Origin: Gonapodya prolifera JEL478
Lineage: Eukaryota; Monoblepharomycota; Monoblepharidomycetes; Monoblepharidales; Gonapodyaceae
Reading direction: 5' to 3'
Assembly: GCA_001574975.1 (NCBI GenBank)
Contig: KQ965844.1
Coordinates: forward strand, 135,587-152,000
Length of the DNA: 16,414 nucleotides
How positions within the stretch are numbered: the first letter of the stretch is position 1; each line of letters begins with the position of its first letter. The notes under the pieces were generated by a model, which saw nothing but the letters and a program-made list of their open reading frames with translations, made no database searches and was not told the origin of the DNA. A program made the translations under genes and the position numbers. Below are positions 1 through 9,604 of this stretch, piece by piece.

Positions 1-261
1 AGGAGATGTGGATTGGGAACCAGTTCAACGAGAACAGCCCTTGGTAATCTTTTCCTCGCGATATCATCGCAAGGCGTCGTTTGTAGAACCTGACCGTTGT
101 GTGCGGCATTGATTCCGGGTCGTAAAAACCGAGTGGTGACTAGGTGGCATCGTGAACGAGAAGAATCTCACTCACCGGGCGACCAGGATGGCGGTGGGAG
201 CAACGATCGTCCATGTGGTCACTGCAATCACTGCGTGCGCCTTGATGATGGGAGCATAGAC
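1..261 (-). CDS. Cytochrome b561-like membrane protein, partial (two exons seen)
   Basis: Two exons read right to left: 261-176, then an 86-bp intron (175-90, donor GTGAGT, acceptor CAG), then 89 to the edge. The splice joins phase 2 to phase 2. The first exon encodes a hydrophobic helix containing KAHAVIAV and ending ILVAR. The second, after a short basic stretch, encodes NWFPIHIS. A histidine-bearing helix of the AHAVLM type, ending in basic residues and followed by WF-x-x-H, is the pattern of the fungal cytochrome b561 domain, where the histidines bind haem in a transmembrane electron carrier. That assignment is from family knowledge; no electron donor or acceptor can be inferred. The C-terminus lies outside the window. 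The N-terminus is unresolved: the acceptor chosen is GCAG before 261, and an upstream mini-exon starting at the ATG at 354-352 is possible. No DOMON-type domain is visible upstream. The family call is fairly sure; the gene ends are not. Confidence 0.62.
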
Positions 262-806
262 CTGCGACCTTCGCGGTGTCGATGGCAATTCGCGCGTGAG
301 CGGGATGTAACAGGGACAGCGAAGAACGCTTCCAAGTCACCGTCCAACTGACATTTCGTCCGAAGCCTAGGTCTCTTTGTCTTCGAGCCGGTTGGTTAAA
401 CCTGCCTTCGGTTGGCGGGAGAGTACAAGGATACTTGGGGAAACAGAGGGAAACCTGAAGCGGCGGAGTCCTGGAGCCCGCCACGTCAACCCATGTCGTT
501 GTTCCGATTGGATGTCTAATAATTCAAGTTTCATGTAATGGATTTTCTCTGACGGGAATTCATGGGGACCGTTGGGTCCAAAATTTCGTGAATATTCCAA
601 CACGACGAATTCGAGCACAGCCAAATGGCGTCTTAAGACTTAAAGATTACGTGAGGTATGCAGAACTATTGTACGACCCGTGTTAAGTATTAGAATGTAA
701 GAAAATATGAAGTCTACAGTTCCGTAAAAGCTCAGAGGAAACTAGCCCCATGTCAAAAGTGACAAGAAAAATGTGTGAATATGAAAAATATGGTACATCG
801 TTTCGA
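262..806. other. Intergenic or unresolved 5' end of the b561-like gene
   Basis: No convincing gene. Open frames here are short and have no recognisable motif on either strand. The stretch must hold the promoter, and perhaps a small first exon, of the b561-like gene read leftwards. It also holds the 3' untranslated region of the minus-strand gene ending at 807. The part from about 480 to 800 is A+T-richer than the flanks. Confidence 0.4.
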
Positions 807-1286
807 TTAGCTCCGGGAAGTTCGCCGCTTCTTCGTACATAGTGCTTTGGTGTTCGGTGAACGAGGCTCTCCCACATCCTTCGTACTACCTGACTCCACG
901 GTTGTGTCAAGGGTAGCATTATTCGGAAGATCCAACTCTTTTCGTTTCCGCGTTCGAGGGGGACTCTGTATTTTGGAAGTGCCGGAAACGTGAACTGTCT
1001 CTGAGCAAGAGCCGGGGGCTGCGTTCTGACTCGCCATGGTGGGAGTTTCAAGGTCTACTTTCTGTCTTCCTGAGGCCTTTATTTTATGGGTCTTGCTGGG
1101 AGGCAAGGCACCAGCATCGTCGTAAGGACGAGAAGGTGGGATGTTGGAGGGATTCTCCGTTGCGTCCAACCCTTCAGCAATCGGAGAGGAATTCCAGGAG
1201 ATCAAGGCTGTTTGTGATTGCTCTCTCGAAACGTCCAGTTCGACTTCCAGCGGAAAACTCTGATTGAATGAAGGCAAATGAGACAT
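807..1286 (-). CDS. Hypothetical disordered basic protein, 159 aa
   Basis: A single uninterrupted frame from ATG (1286-1284) to TAA (809-807). The product is rich in Ser, Pro, Thr and charged residues, with no transmembrane segment and no recognisable domain, so it is predicted to be intrinsically disordered. Two basic clusters, RTRKRKELD in the second half and KKRRTSRS at the extreme C-terminus, look like nuclear-localisation signals, which suggests but does not prove a nuclear role. It lies tandem to and downstream of the oxysterol-binding gene. A TATA-like CATATAT on the minus strand lies about 85 nt upstream of the ATG. A spliced 5' exon cannot be excluded. It could also be a chance open frame, but its length, start and C-terminal signal favour a gene. 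Confidence 0.5.
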   Translation of the reverse strand: MSHLPSFNQSFPLEVELDVSREQSQTALISWNSSPIAEGLDATENPSNIPPSRPYDDAGALPPSKTHKIKASGRQKVDLETPTMASQNAAPGSCSETVHVSGTSKIQSPPRTRKRKELDLPNNATLDTTVESGSTKDVGEPRSPNTKALCTKKRRTSRS

Positions 1287-1718
1287 CGTACTGGAATCAC
1301 CGACATGGAGTCATAGCACGCAACGAACCTCCCTCGGCTCAATCTCCGTCACGAATGGTTCGGCAAACGATATATGCCTTTCTTTCATCGCCGCTTTCCC
1401 TCCCCCCGACCCAATCTTCGCGAATCTTTCACCACAGTTTCGGGTGCATTGGGTTCACGCTGGAGCTCGCGATTAGCCTCCTTGATCCGCCGTCGAGTGT
1501 TTATACGGATTCCTGCTGGTCTCCATAGGGCGGTTTCGAGGGGTGGAGGGGAGCGCATATGGCGGGATTGGAACCGGAGAGAGTTCTGCCTAATATAAAT
1601 AATATGACCACGACCTTCGAAAACATCTCTGATTGGTGACGTTCATGGAAATAATCTAAAATGGATACCAATAATACGAAAAACAGGTCTATAAAAGGAA
1701 GTACGCCCGCTTCAGAGG
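1287..1718. other. Intergenic region between two minus-strand genes
   Basis: No gene supported. It holds the 3' flank of the oxysterol-binding gene (stop at 1719-1721) and the promoter of the gene starting at 1286. An A+T-rich patch at about 1590-1610 reads TATTTATA on the minus strand. Small plus-strand open frames here have no coding character. Confidence 0.4.
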
Positions 1719-3607
1719 TCATTCGGTATCACTTTCCACCGCCACGAAACCATCAAACTTCGGCTCCACCCTCGCACTCTCACCCAGAGCACCCTCTCCC
1801 TCATCCCCAAGATACTCCAACTCGACCCACAACCCGCCCACCTCCGCCTTCTCGCCCTCCGGAACCCAATCCTGCCCCCCTCCCGCATCGTATCCCTTTG
1901 GTCCCGGACCCAACTCCCACCACCACTCCTCCGCATGGCCTCGGAACAGGCGTGGAGTGTGCGTCCACCCGGGTGGTCGTGTGCGCGCCTTGTCACGCTG
2001 AGCGTCCTCCACGTGGGCTTTGTTCCGCGTCGCGTCGGACCACCGGGCGGTGGCGAGGGCGGTGGTTGTGGCTTGCCAGACGATGCGAGAGTCAGTGGGG
2101 TGGAGGGTGGAGAGGGGTGGGAGGATGCGGGTGGATGTGGGGAGGGTCGACATGTCGATGAGAGAAGACGAACTGGAGGAAGTGGATCCGCGAGAAGAGG
2201 ATTTGGATTCTTGGCGAAGTGAGACGGCGGACTTCCACGAGCCGGAAAGTGTGTAGAGGACAGTCTCGTCATCGATCGCGAGTGAGGGAGATTTCAGGGT
2301 GTGTGGTTTGTCGGGATTGTAGCGAGAGATATTCCCCAAGATCTCGAACTTCGATCTGAGTGAAAAGAAGCTCTGTAGACCAATTCATGGCAAAAAAACG
2401 TTTGGGAATCTATGGGCCGCAAACTCTCACACAATCAGGCACTCACATCCTCCTTGAACCGAATGACTGTCCGCATCTTCGTATCCCGGCACACAATGAC
2501 ACAGTAGTCCACGAGTGCTACATAGGGGCTCAGCACCAGGAGACCACGAAGCTCGCCGTTGGGTTGAGTGATGCGGTATCGCTCCACGACGGCTTCTGAT
2601 GTGGGGTTGGAAGGGGTGTTAGGTGGGAGAGTGATGCTGAGGGTCATGCCGTAGCGGTGGTTGATACGGACAGCTGTTTAGAAGGGGCGCAAATATTAAG
2701 ACAGACACCGTGTGTGGCCACTGACCGGGTACGAACCAAGCCCTGTGAACTGCGCGACAACCTGGAACAGCCCGACGAGTTCAACTCCCAACTCCTTACA
2801 CCGGTACCAAAACGCCCCTTTTGGCGGGTGATGCGAGAGTTGTTCCGCACGATAATCGACCGAGTAAGTCTTTCCGGTAGTGGGTGGAGTGTCTGTTCCG
2901 TGGGGTTTGAATGTCGAGGGGAGTTGGACTCCTGGAGTCGAATCGACTTCCCAGTGGCAACGGTAGGTTTCGCCAAGGACAGGATTGAACGATTTCATGA
3001 TTTTATTCTGGATAGTAGGGGCGCAAGGGACGTTGTCACACGACGAGGTTTACCGGAATGTCAATTGTAGATCCTACTCACCATGTGGAGCCTGAAGGAC
3101 GAAAAGACAAATCTGACGACGGCGAGCATCCTTCCTTCCGGTGTGGTTTCGGCGGCGATTTTGACGAACTCTTGAGGGTGGTCCATGATGGTGAAATATT
3201 CCAGCCCGGACAAAGGGTCACATGCCGACGCGGGTAGGGACACTCTAACATTCGTGATGTCTCTTCAAAGGCGAAGATGTGATCAGTACAGAAGAGTTAT
3301 GACGAGAGGTTCAGTCCTGGCGCCTTCGGTCCTTCCTCAGTTGAGTTGATGTCTCGACCTGATCCCAGCGAACTCACTTGACGCCGGATGATTCCTTTAG
3401 GAATCCCAGTAGAGTCTGCAGTCTACCCCTCTCACCACGGTCGGTATTCTTTGCTCCTGTATCTTCTTCGACGGTGATGGGCTCCACCTGTTCCTGTTCA
3501 GCCAGGGTGCGTTCCTCAAAGGTCGTGGACGCTGTCGACGTTCTCGTGGACTCTGGGATCGACGAATCATGTTCACGCATGTCTGGTGTCGCGACTGACG
3601 TCGCCAT
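1719..3607 (-). CDS. Oxysterol-binding-protein-related protein (ORP/Osh family), 514 aa
   Basis: Predicted sterol/phospholipid transfer protein acting at membrane contact sites. Five exons: 3607-3378, 3244-3082, 3007-2737, 2673-2447, 2372-1719. Introns are 133, 74, 63 and 74 bp; donors are GTGAGT or GTTCGT, acceptors are AG, and all phases agree. The domain core is clear: FNPVLGETY (about residues 138-146) and the family signature EQLSHHPP (186-193), whose HH pair binds phosphoinositide phosphates in known structures. VRINHRYGMTL and an IRFKED strand follow. The C-terminal ORP helix region (DSRIVWQATTTAL) ends in RLF. About 65 disordered acidic residues precede the lipid-binding domain. There is no PH domain, ankyrin repeat or FFAT-like motif, so it resembles short Kes1/Osh-type members. 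The tail after the domain is long and Gly/Glu-rich. ATG 3607 is chosen because Leu-rich LLGFLK follows in frame. The first, longest intron is the least certain. Confidence 0.88.
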
Positions 3608-3868
3608 CGATAGTAAAGGGCGCGATCTTTTTGCTACGCCAACGGAATAAGAGGGGCGGCATTGGTGGCGCAGACCCCGACACCTGGATGGGGGCGAAGG
3701 GGCGCGGAATTCAGATCGATGAGAGGCAACGTAATTATTACGCTCGATTTTCATTATTTCGAATTATGAAATGACATTTTGTAGTGTAGTCACATGAGCA
3801 CATGATGCTGCGGACACGTTTCGGGACGTGTGCAGAGTGAGGCTCCGAAATCCGTGCAATCACGCGTG
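3608..3868. promoter_or_regulatory. Bidirectional promoter region (ORP gene / membrane-protein gene)
   Basis: The 261 bp between two divergent start codons must carry both promoters. The middle (about 3730-3780) is A+T-rich. No clear TATA box or named operator was recognised. Confidence 0.5.
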
Positions 3869-4985
3869 ATGGCAGCAAGCGGAAACGGAGGTAGCGCATA
3901 CGGAACGGGCACCTCTCTGCCAGGACAGGAAGCTGATGCGTTCGGCAACACCAAGATTTCACCGCACACATCCGTCAGATTCGTCAAGCCTCAGTCTGCG
4001 CTGTCAAGGTTTCTGCTCAACCCGTGGTCTGGGTTGACCATTCCTCTGCTTTATATCGCGACTGCCGTCGTCTTGAAGCGTGCCGGCATCTCGCTCGTGC
4101 CATCGGACCCCGTTCGGCAAACATTCGTTCAAGCCGCGGTTGCAGGTTTTTGGATGGGCGGAGTCGGCCTTATAAGGTGAGACTCAGCGGCATTATGAAT
4201 ATATCTTACTACGTGTGATAACATGCCTGAACACCTGCCTTTGATGAAAAATCACAGCTTCGGAGAGGCCTGGGTGAAGTTCCACGCCCCAACAACGGAG
4301 TACCGCCAAGGTGAGTCCGAAGCCGACACGCGACCCATATACCCATGAAAATCAAACGTCACATTCACTCCCACGTGGGTTTCCAGCTCTGGACGTTGGT
4401 CGCCACGTCTTCTCCTTCCTCAACAAGGTCGAACTCATCGTCGCGTCGTACTACCTCCACGTCCTCTTCTACCGCCCCCACTTCATCGTCACCGCAGCTG
4501 CTGCCGCCACTGCAAACGCACCCTTCTGGACAAAGGTCGTCGCTAACGCCAAGGATGTCCTGCACCACACAAAGTTCAACGTCTCGGCGCTTGCCGCCCC
4601 GCTCATCCTGCTATTCGAGTCTGCAGTGCTCTTACCGGCGTTGCTCGTCTCGGCAAAGAACAAAGTCGAGTACGGCGTCTTCCAGACCAACGACACCAGA
4701 CACAAACGCGCCCATTTACTGTACGCACTTTCCGAGGTGCTCAAGTTCGCCGGCCTCGCAACCACGACGTCCCACCTCGGAAACATCGTCGCCCAACTTG
4801 GCGGTGCTGCCCTCGCGTCGGGGCGTGTCATGGTACCCGGAGGCGAGGTGCCAGACGTGGTCGACGTGTCCAAGTTGCAAGGGCAGTACTGGGGTGATAT
4901 CCCAACCACGGCGACGGCGTTGATGGAGAAGTCGGCAAAGACTGGCGAGGAGCTTGTTGGTTGGATGGACAAGTGGAAGAAGTGA
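3869..4985 (+). CDS. Conserved-type multi-spanning membrane protein, 319 aa, family uncertain
   Basis: Three exons: 3869-4176, 4258-4310 and 4387-4985. Introns are 81 bp (AAG/GTGAGA donor, CACAG acceptor) and 76 bp (GTGAGT donor, TTCCAG acceptor); phases 2 and 1 agree. Hydrophobic segments lie near residues 54-70, 85-105, 134-165 and 186-210, giving about four transmembrane helices. The middle block runs FGEAWVKFHAP, then ALDVGRHVFSFLNKVEL. Its alternation of small, aromatic and charged residues across helices reminds me of TMEM205/DUF4149-like proteins, but I cannot confirm membership. The first 45 residues are Gly/Ser-rich and probably cytosolic. The C-terminal third is soluble and ends in a lysine-rich tail. 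The start is the first ATG in a frame that is open further upstream. An AATAAA follows 140 nt after the stop. The gene model is firm; the function is unknown. Confidence 0.8.
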
Positions 4986-5124
4986 GGGTGAGGGCCGAGG
5001 GTCTGATGCAGCTTTTGACAAACTCGAGGAAAAATGGGAAGGGGGTTCCGCGCGTAGTGGTTTCAACAGAATTCGAGACATATAGAGAGAGTTCAGGCAT
5101 GAATACAAAAAGGGCTCGTGTTTC

Positions 5125-5130
5125 AATAAA
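5125..5130 (+). terminator. AATAAA polyadenylation signal
   Basis: Canonical hexamer 140 nt after the stop of the plus-strand membrane-protein gene, in the short convergent space before the 3' end of the minus-strand rhodanese gene. Assigned by sequence and position only. Confidence 0.5.
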
Positions 5131-5222
5131 CCAGTGTACAATGCGGGGCGAATGATGATCGTGTTAGGAACATTTCATTTCATTGTCACTTTTTCCGAAG
5201 GTACATGTCTTTCCGTGCTTGG

Positions 5223-6794
5223 CTACTCTCGTGCTCCACGGATGTGAGTGATCGGCTCATCCCACGCTGCTCTTCGCGCTCTCTCGCAAGCACATACAAA
5301 CCCACGCCGTTGGACTAACGTCGCACTGGTCCAGCCCTGCGATGAGCTCCGACAGAGACCCTCCCTCGCCTCTTTTAGCCCACTTCCGACTTCGTTGGTT
5401 TCTTGCACAGTCGCAGTGCTACTCTCCAATGGTAAGGCGAGCTTGAGTTTCGCGTCCATGTCACAGCAGTCGTCGCAGCATGTGAGCTCGTCTGGAGGCA
5501 AGCCGTGCAAGACGGGACGACCAAGTGGCATCCAATGGCGACGCATTTGCCGTAACGCGAGGTACGTTGAGCGCAAAGTCGACAATTCATTAAGGCGCCG
5601 TGGGGGTCAGGTTGGTGGTGGAAGTAGTGTTGGAATCAGTGAGAAAGTTGTCCAGTGTGACGGTGGTGCGAGCATCGAAAACGTAGTTGGCGCCCCGGAA
5701 GAGTGATTGAGGTGTGGAGTTTGAATTCTCAATAGGGCGGGAGGTTGGGTCAGGTTGGGTGTCAGTCGTTGCTGCCTGTTCTTCGTGCGTGTTCTGCTGG
5801 TCTGCAAGCCACTGAAGGTACGCATGGATCCCATCGTTGAGCGTGAAAACCTGTCAAATTTTCCTCTATAAACAACCTTGTGTTTGGAGGACGTCGCAGG
5901 TTCGCCACTACCTCTCTGACGCCTTGCAAGTTTTCAACCACCCAACTCGACAGCTTCTCACAGCGGACTCCACCAGTGCAATACATCGCTACAGTAGCGC
6001 CCTTTTCCGAACTCCCTGATTCCTCGGTCGTCTGGTGATGTAGTTCGGGCCATGCGTCGAAACCAGTCTGGCAAAGACGAAAATCGTCGAATGGGAGGAG
6101 GGACCGCCCCAGCGAAGTGTCCCGCACGAGATTCATAGGCATTGCGGGCATCAATAAGGACCGCTTCAGAAGACTCCCCGCCGTCTCCACCAAGCGTTTG
6201 AAGAAGTTGGTGCCATTCGGCAGGTTCCAGAGCGGGTATCCTACTGTCCGACGGTTCGCCATTCCACCGCAGTGTGGTACGTGACCATTTTGGCACGGCT
6301 AGAGGGGTGACTTCTTCCGTTGCGCGAATGGACAAGTTGGGGAAAGCATGAATACACTTGGCCCCGTTCAGAATCGTGATTAACGACTTTCCGGGTCGAG
6401 TGTTCAGTTCAGGAGTACTCACGCCTGGCATTGGTTTGAAAAGGGCCCTTCTTCGCTTTGTCCACTGCCATTTCTTTTCCGATTCGTCGTGTTCCGGACT
6501 TGCTGGATCCTCCAATCCTCCAACCGCCGTCCACATCTCACCCCATGAGCCTCCATCCTCTCGGACCCAAGTTGAAAGCCAAGTTTTAATTTCGTGGTTT
6601 CGACCAGCGCATGTTACGTTGATGCCTTCCCGGGAGATCCGAAACTTTCCTGTGATTGATGGGAATGGAGCGAGAAGTCGAGAGAGGTCTTCACAGAGCC
6701 ACTCAGGAGAGCAATTGGAGGGAAATTGATGGTATACATAGTGTGGAGGCAAGTATGACCGTTCGCTGTACCATCCGAGCCAGGCATGCAGCAT
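5223..6794 (-). CDS. TrhO/TSTD2-like rhodanese-domain protein, frame broken three times
   Basis: Probable homologue of bacterial TrhO (O2-dependent 5-hydroxyuridine formation at tRNA U34) and animal TSTD2; the fungal function is inferred. In order: ISREGINVTCAG (N-terminal EGIN-x-T-x-AG block); FKPMPG spliced to CIHAF; LIDARNAYES...AGHFAGA; active-site loop YCTGGVRCEK; GIHAYLQWL; FRGANYVFDAR; then a Cys-rich zinc-like region (CRLC, GKCVAIGCH, SCTAC, TCCDDCCDMD) and a terminal CACERARRA. Introns: 6422-6357 (66 bp, GTGAGT) and 5911-5851 (61 bp, GTAGTG), both phase 0. Frame breaks: an extra base near 6060-6062 (TTT), and apparent one-base losses between 5637 and 5591 and near 5497-5490. No AG acceptor lies between about 5700 and 5494, so introns cannot repair the last two. 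This is either sequencing error in a draft or a recent pseudogene. ATG 6794 is chosen; in-frame ATGs at 6851 and 6983 are alternatives. Confidence 0.8.
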
Positions 6795-7078
6795 AACATT
6801 TCGACTGATCAGCTCACAAACAACAGAATCCACGCAGGGGTTTCCGAGCATCGATCCAATCCACCGCACGGTAGTACAACAGGATCGGACTCTCCCTTGG
6901 CAACGCGTCGGGGTGCTAGAGGTGGGGACATAGGTGATAGGTGGTTGGAGGATAACCGAGAAGGTAAAACTTTCCGTTAGCATTACGAGATTTGTTCAAT
7001 ACTTAGAGTGGTTTATCAAACTTTACATGCAAGTATGTATCTGTACCGAGATGCTCTGCTGCTACCTTAATCCGAAGT

Positions 7079-9532
7079 TTAGCTATTGGATGCCGGTGTT
7101 TTAGCTGCACCACCGGTTTTGAACCGAAGTTTTAGCCCCGTCGCAGGGATAGTTGGTGCATTAGTACCAGTTGGTGACGCTCCGGTATGTACACCGCTAC
7201 CGTTGGGCTTCGATGTTTCAACGGGAGTCGTGGAGGGTGCCGTGAAGCCTGAACCATTCTGTTGACGTACCGCATCATCCCCAGGGTGATTCATCGTCGT
7301 CGGGTCTGGAGTTGAGGGAGAAACTAGCGCTGGTCCCGTCGACGGTGCTCGGAATACGACTTTATGCTTCTTGTGTGGTGGTTCAAGGTGTTCGTCTTCC
7401 ACAGCTACCGATCGCCGAGGGGGTGGATTGACGTGTAACGATGGGCGGGGCGGCTTCACTGCTACACCATTTGTGGCGGAGGGTGCCGAAGCGCCGTGTG
7501 GGGGGAAGTCGGGTTTGGATTGTGTCACAAAAGAAGGAGGCGTGCGAGGTCGGAGATGAGAGTTTGTGGCGAGAGCAGTCCCCGATTCACATCCCTAGCC
7601 AATAGCAAAGAGAGTAGCCATGACTTCGGGGCGATGAAGGTGACAGTAGAAAGCGACTTACTGGACAATTATGGAGTGCATCGTGCACAAACACATCACA
7701 TTCCCCACAGAAGCTCTTTTCGCATCGGGTGCACACCCACTTCCTTGCGTCCAGCTCATCTAGGCAGCCGGTACAGGTGGCACGCTCCTCAGGGCCAAGG
7801 GGTAGTTCGCGGAATGCCGGCAGTGGGAAGATGTGATGGTAAGACCGAGCAAGGAGGGGAGCCGAGACCAGTTGGAGAGAGCAAGATGGACATGTGTTGG
7901 GGAGACGAGATGAAGGATATCGACAAACGGGACACGGGAAGGTAGCATTGGATCTCAAACGGCATTTGTGAGATCAGGTCAGAGCACGACAGTTACTCGC
8001 GATAGGCTCACCCATCCTCATCGATCCGTTTTGGAAAACCCATTTTGACCAATGCAGCTTCTCTTCTCGCAGCGTCCCCTGAAGCAGTTGACGGGCCGTC
8101 TCGCTTCCATGCACCGAGGGTTACCACGTGCTCTTCTGCCGATGAGCCATCTCGATCCACGATGGGGGGCGGAACTACTTGATCCAAGACGAGTTCTCGA
8201 AAGTGAGCGTCGGAAATCGGAACGGCATACGTTCCTATGGCACCCAATAAATGTTCGTCAGAAAAGCGATGAATTTGTCTTCAGGGCACACACGGGAGCG
8301 TTCGCAATTCAGACGTGTGGAGAAGTTGCAATATACAGCGTGATCGTTTCTTGCGATGCATCCGCTTGCTCGTCGTCCCTCCCCACCAAATGCACATAGA
8401 AAACATACCTCCGGTCAAATTCGCTATCTCCTTACACACCCAGACTTCAGCTGTCATTCCAACAACTGAGCACCGTACTCTCTCAGAGCGTAGCTTTTCC
8501 ACAGTCTCCAGTACGTCTCCAGGATCCCACGTTGTGAGACTTCCAAAGATGAGAAGGACTTCCCGAGTGGAGTGCGGCGGCGAGCCACTACAGGCAAAAT
8601 AGGTGGAAGAAGAATTTCCAGAAGTGGAGAGTTGCAGTTGGGAGGCGCGAGTGACAGGGGTAAGAGGTGCATCAACGTCTCATAAAAGGTCCTGGCGTGC
8701 AGACGAGAGAGCATCCTCCAAGGCACTCACGTCAGTTGGGTCAAAACTAGTTCGAGTGCGTTTTGAATGGAGGGTTCGCCGTCGGGATCCCGGTCAATGC
8801 GACCACGACGAAGACAGTTTATGTGTTCATTCGGGTCCGCTGGGTAGGGGTAAGGGAGGAGCGGAAAGTCTTTATGTCACGGTGGCTGATATTCTGACTA
8901 AACAGCGATGCGCGTTTTGTTCCTATTCGAGTGGTCCTAGGCGCTCGTGACAGAACTGAATTGTGTCGATTTTTCCACGAACCCTTCGGCAACAGGAGAC
9001 GGCGCCGCTGCAGCAAGTTTGCAGCTCCGACAACAGCATACCACTAAATGATACCGTTCGGGCTAGATGTGTTAAACTCACCTCCCATCTCTGAAATGAC
9101 GTTCGCAATACCGTTTCTCATTCCCAGAATCCCGAGCACCGAGAGGGGATTTTGGTCGAAGAACTCTTGAACAAATACCTCCGCCACTTTCACTGCAGCT
9201 TCCGCTCGCGTCGGCCTGTAGTCGTTCTCGGCCATCGCTCTCGAGAGATCCAAAACTAGTACCATTGACCGCACTATGCCCCTCCGGACTGGGCCACCAC
9301 TATCGGCGAGTCTCCGTCGCAGTTGGGACCTTCGAGAGCTTTCCGAGATAGCGCTTACGGCGGCAGCGATGGAGCCGTCTGCATCCTCCTGCACAACGTC
9401 CCATGTTCGCGCGAACTGGCCCTCCCACGTGAACGACGGGCCTTCCGTGTCGCCAACATCCGCAGCCGAGTCCCCCTTTGCGCCAGCGCGGTTACGATGT
9501 GCGAAGGCGGGCGGGTCATCGTCCAAGTCCAT
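7079..9532 (-). CDS. SSL1: TFIIH core subunit Ssl1/p44 with long C-terminal extension, 589 aa
   Basis: Subunit of the TFIIH core, needed in the nucleus for RNA polymerase II initiation and nucleotide-excision repair; in known systems it supports the XPD/Rad3 helicase. Six exons: 9532-9082, 8839-8731, 8587-8409, 8234-8012, 7953-7662, 7594-7079. Introns are 242, 143, 174, 58 and 67 bp, and all phases agree. Landmarks: TWEGQFARTWDVVQED (35-50); the VWA domain starting at VLVLDLSRAM (91-100) with FFDQNPLSVLGI; DGEPSIQNALE; HSTREVLLIFGSLTTWDPGD; TAEVWVCKE; GTYAVPISDAHF; MGFP. Then a C4 zinc motif CPVC...CPSC (328-345), LARSYHHIFPLP, and the RING-like cysteine set ending CDVFVHDALHNCPGC. Homologues I know end soon after CPGC (human about 395 aa, yeast 461). 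Here about 165 Pro/Ser/Thr-rich residues follow, carrying HKKHKVVF and GLKLRFKTGG. ATG 9532 is the first in-frame Met. Confidence 0.93.
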
Positions 9533-9604
9533 CGGATTCCCAACCCTTCGTTGTGCGGTGGCCCCTGCCACTTTTACAAAAACTTCTTCGCATTCTCACT
9601 CGCG
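9533..9604. promoter_or_regulatory. Very short bidirectional promoter (SSL1 / small membrane protein)
   Basis: Only 72 bp separate the two divergent ATG codons, so the promoters and 5' leaders overlap each other or the opposing coding region. If SSL1 initiates at the upstream in-frame GTG (9571) instead, the gap would be even smaller. No TATA box is seen. Confidence 0.45.

Noticed and set aside
1661-2339. Several long overlapping open frames on both strands, besides the ORP last exon
   Set aside because: The region is G+C-rich with few stop codons. Only the frame at 2372-1719 continues the ORP domain through a consensus splice; the others are Pro/Arg- or Gly-rich shadows.
7496-7945. Plus-strand open frame of 149 codons
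   Set aside because: Antisense to the zinc-binding exons of SSL1, which have clear family motifs.
8588-9081. The long introns of SSL1 (242 and 143 bp) as possible hosts of a small RNA or nested gene
   Set aside because: No C/D or H/ACA box pattern, tRNA fold or convincing open frame was seen. Phases on both sides agree with plain introns.
9323-9604. Upstream extension of the small membrane protein to 9323
   Set aside because: It would be read antisense through the SSL1 first exon, and its composition is that of a shadow frame. The ATG at 9605 directly precedes the coherent hydrophobic product.
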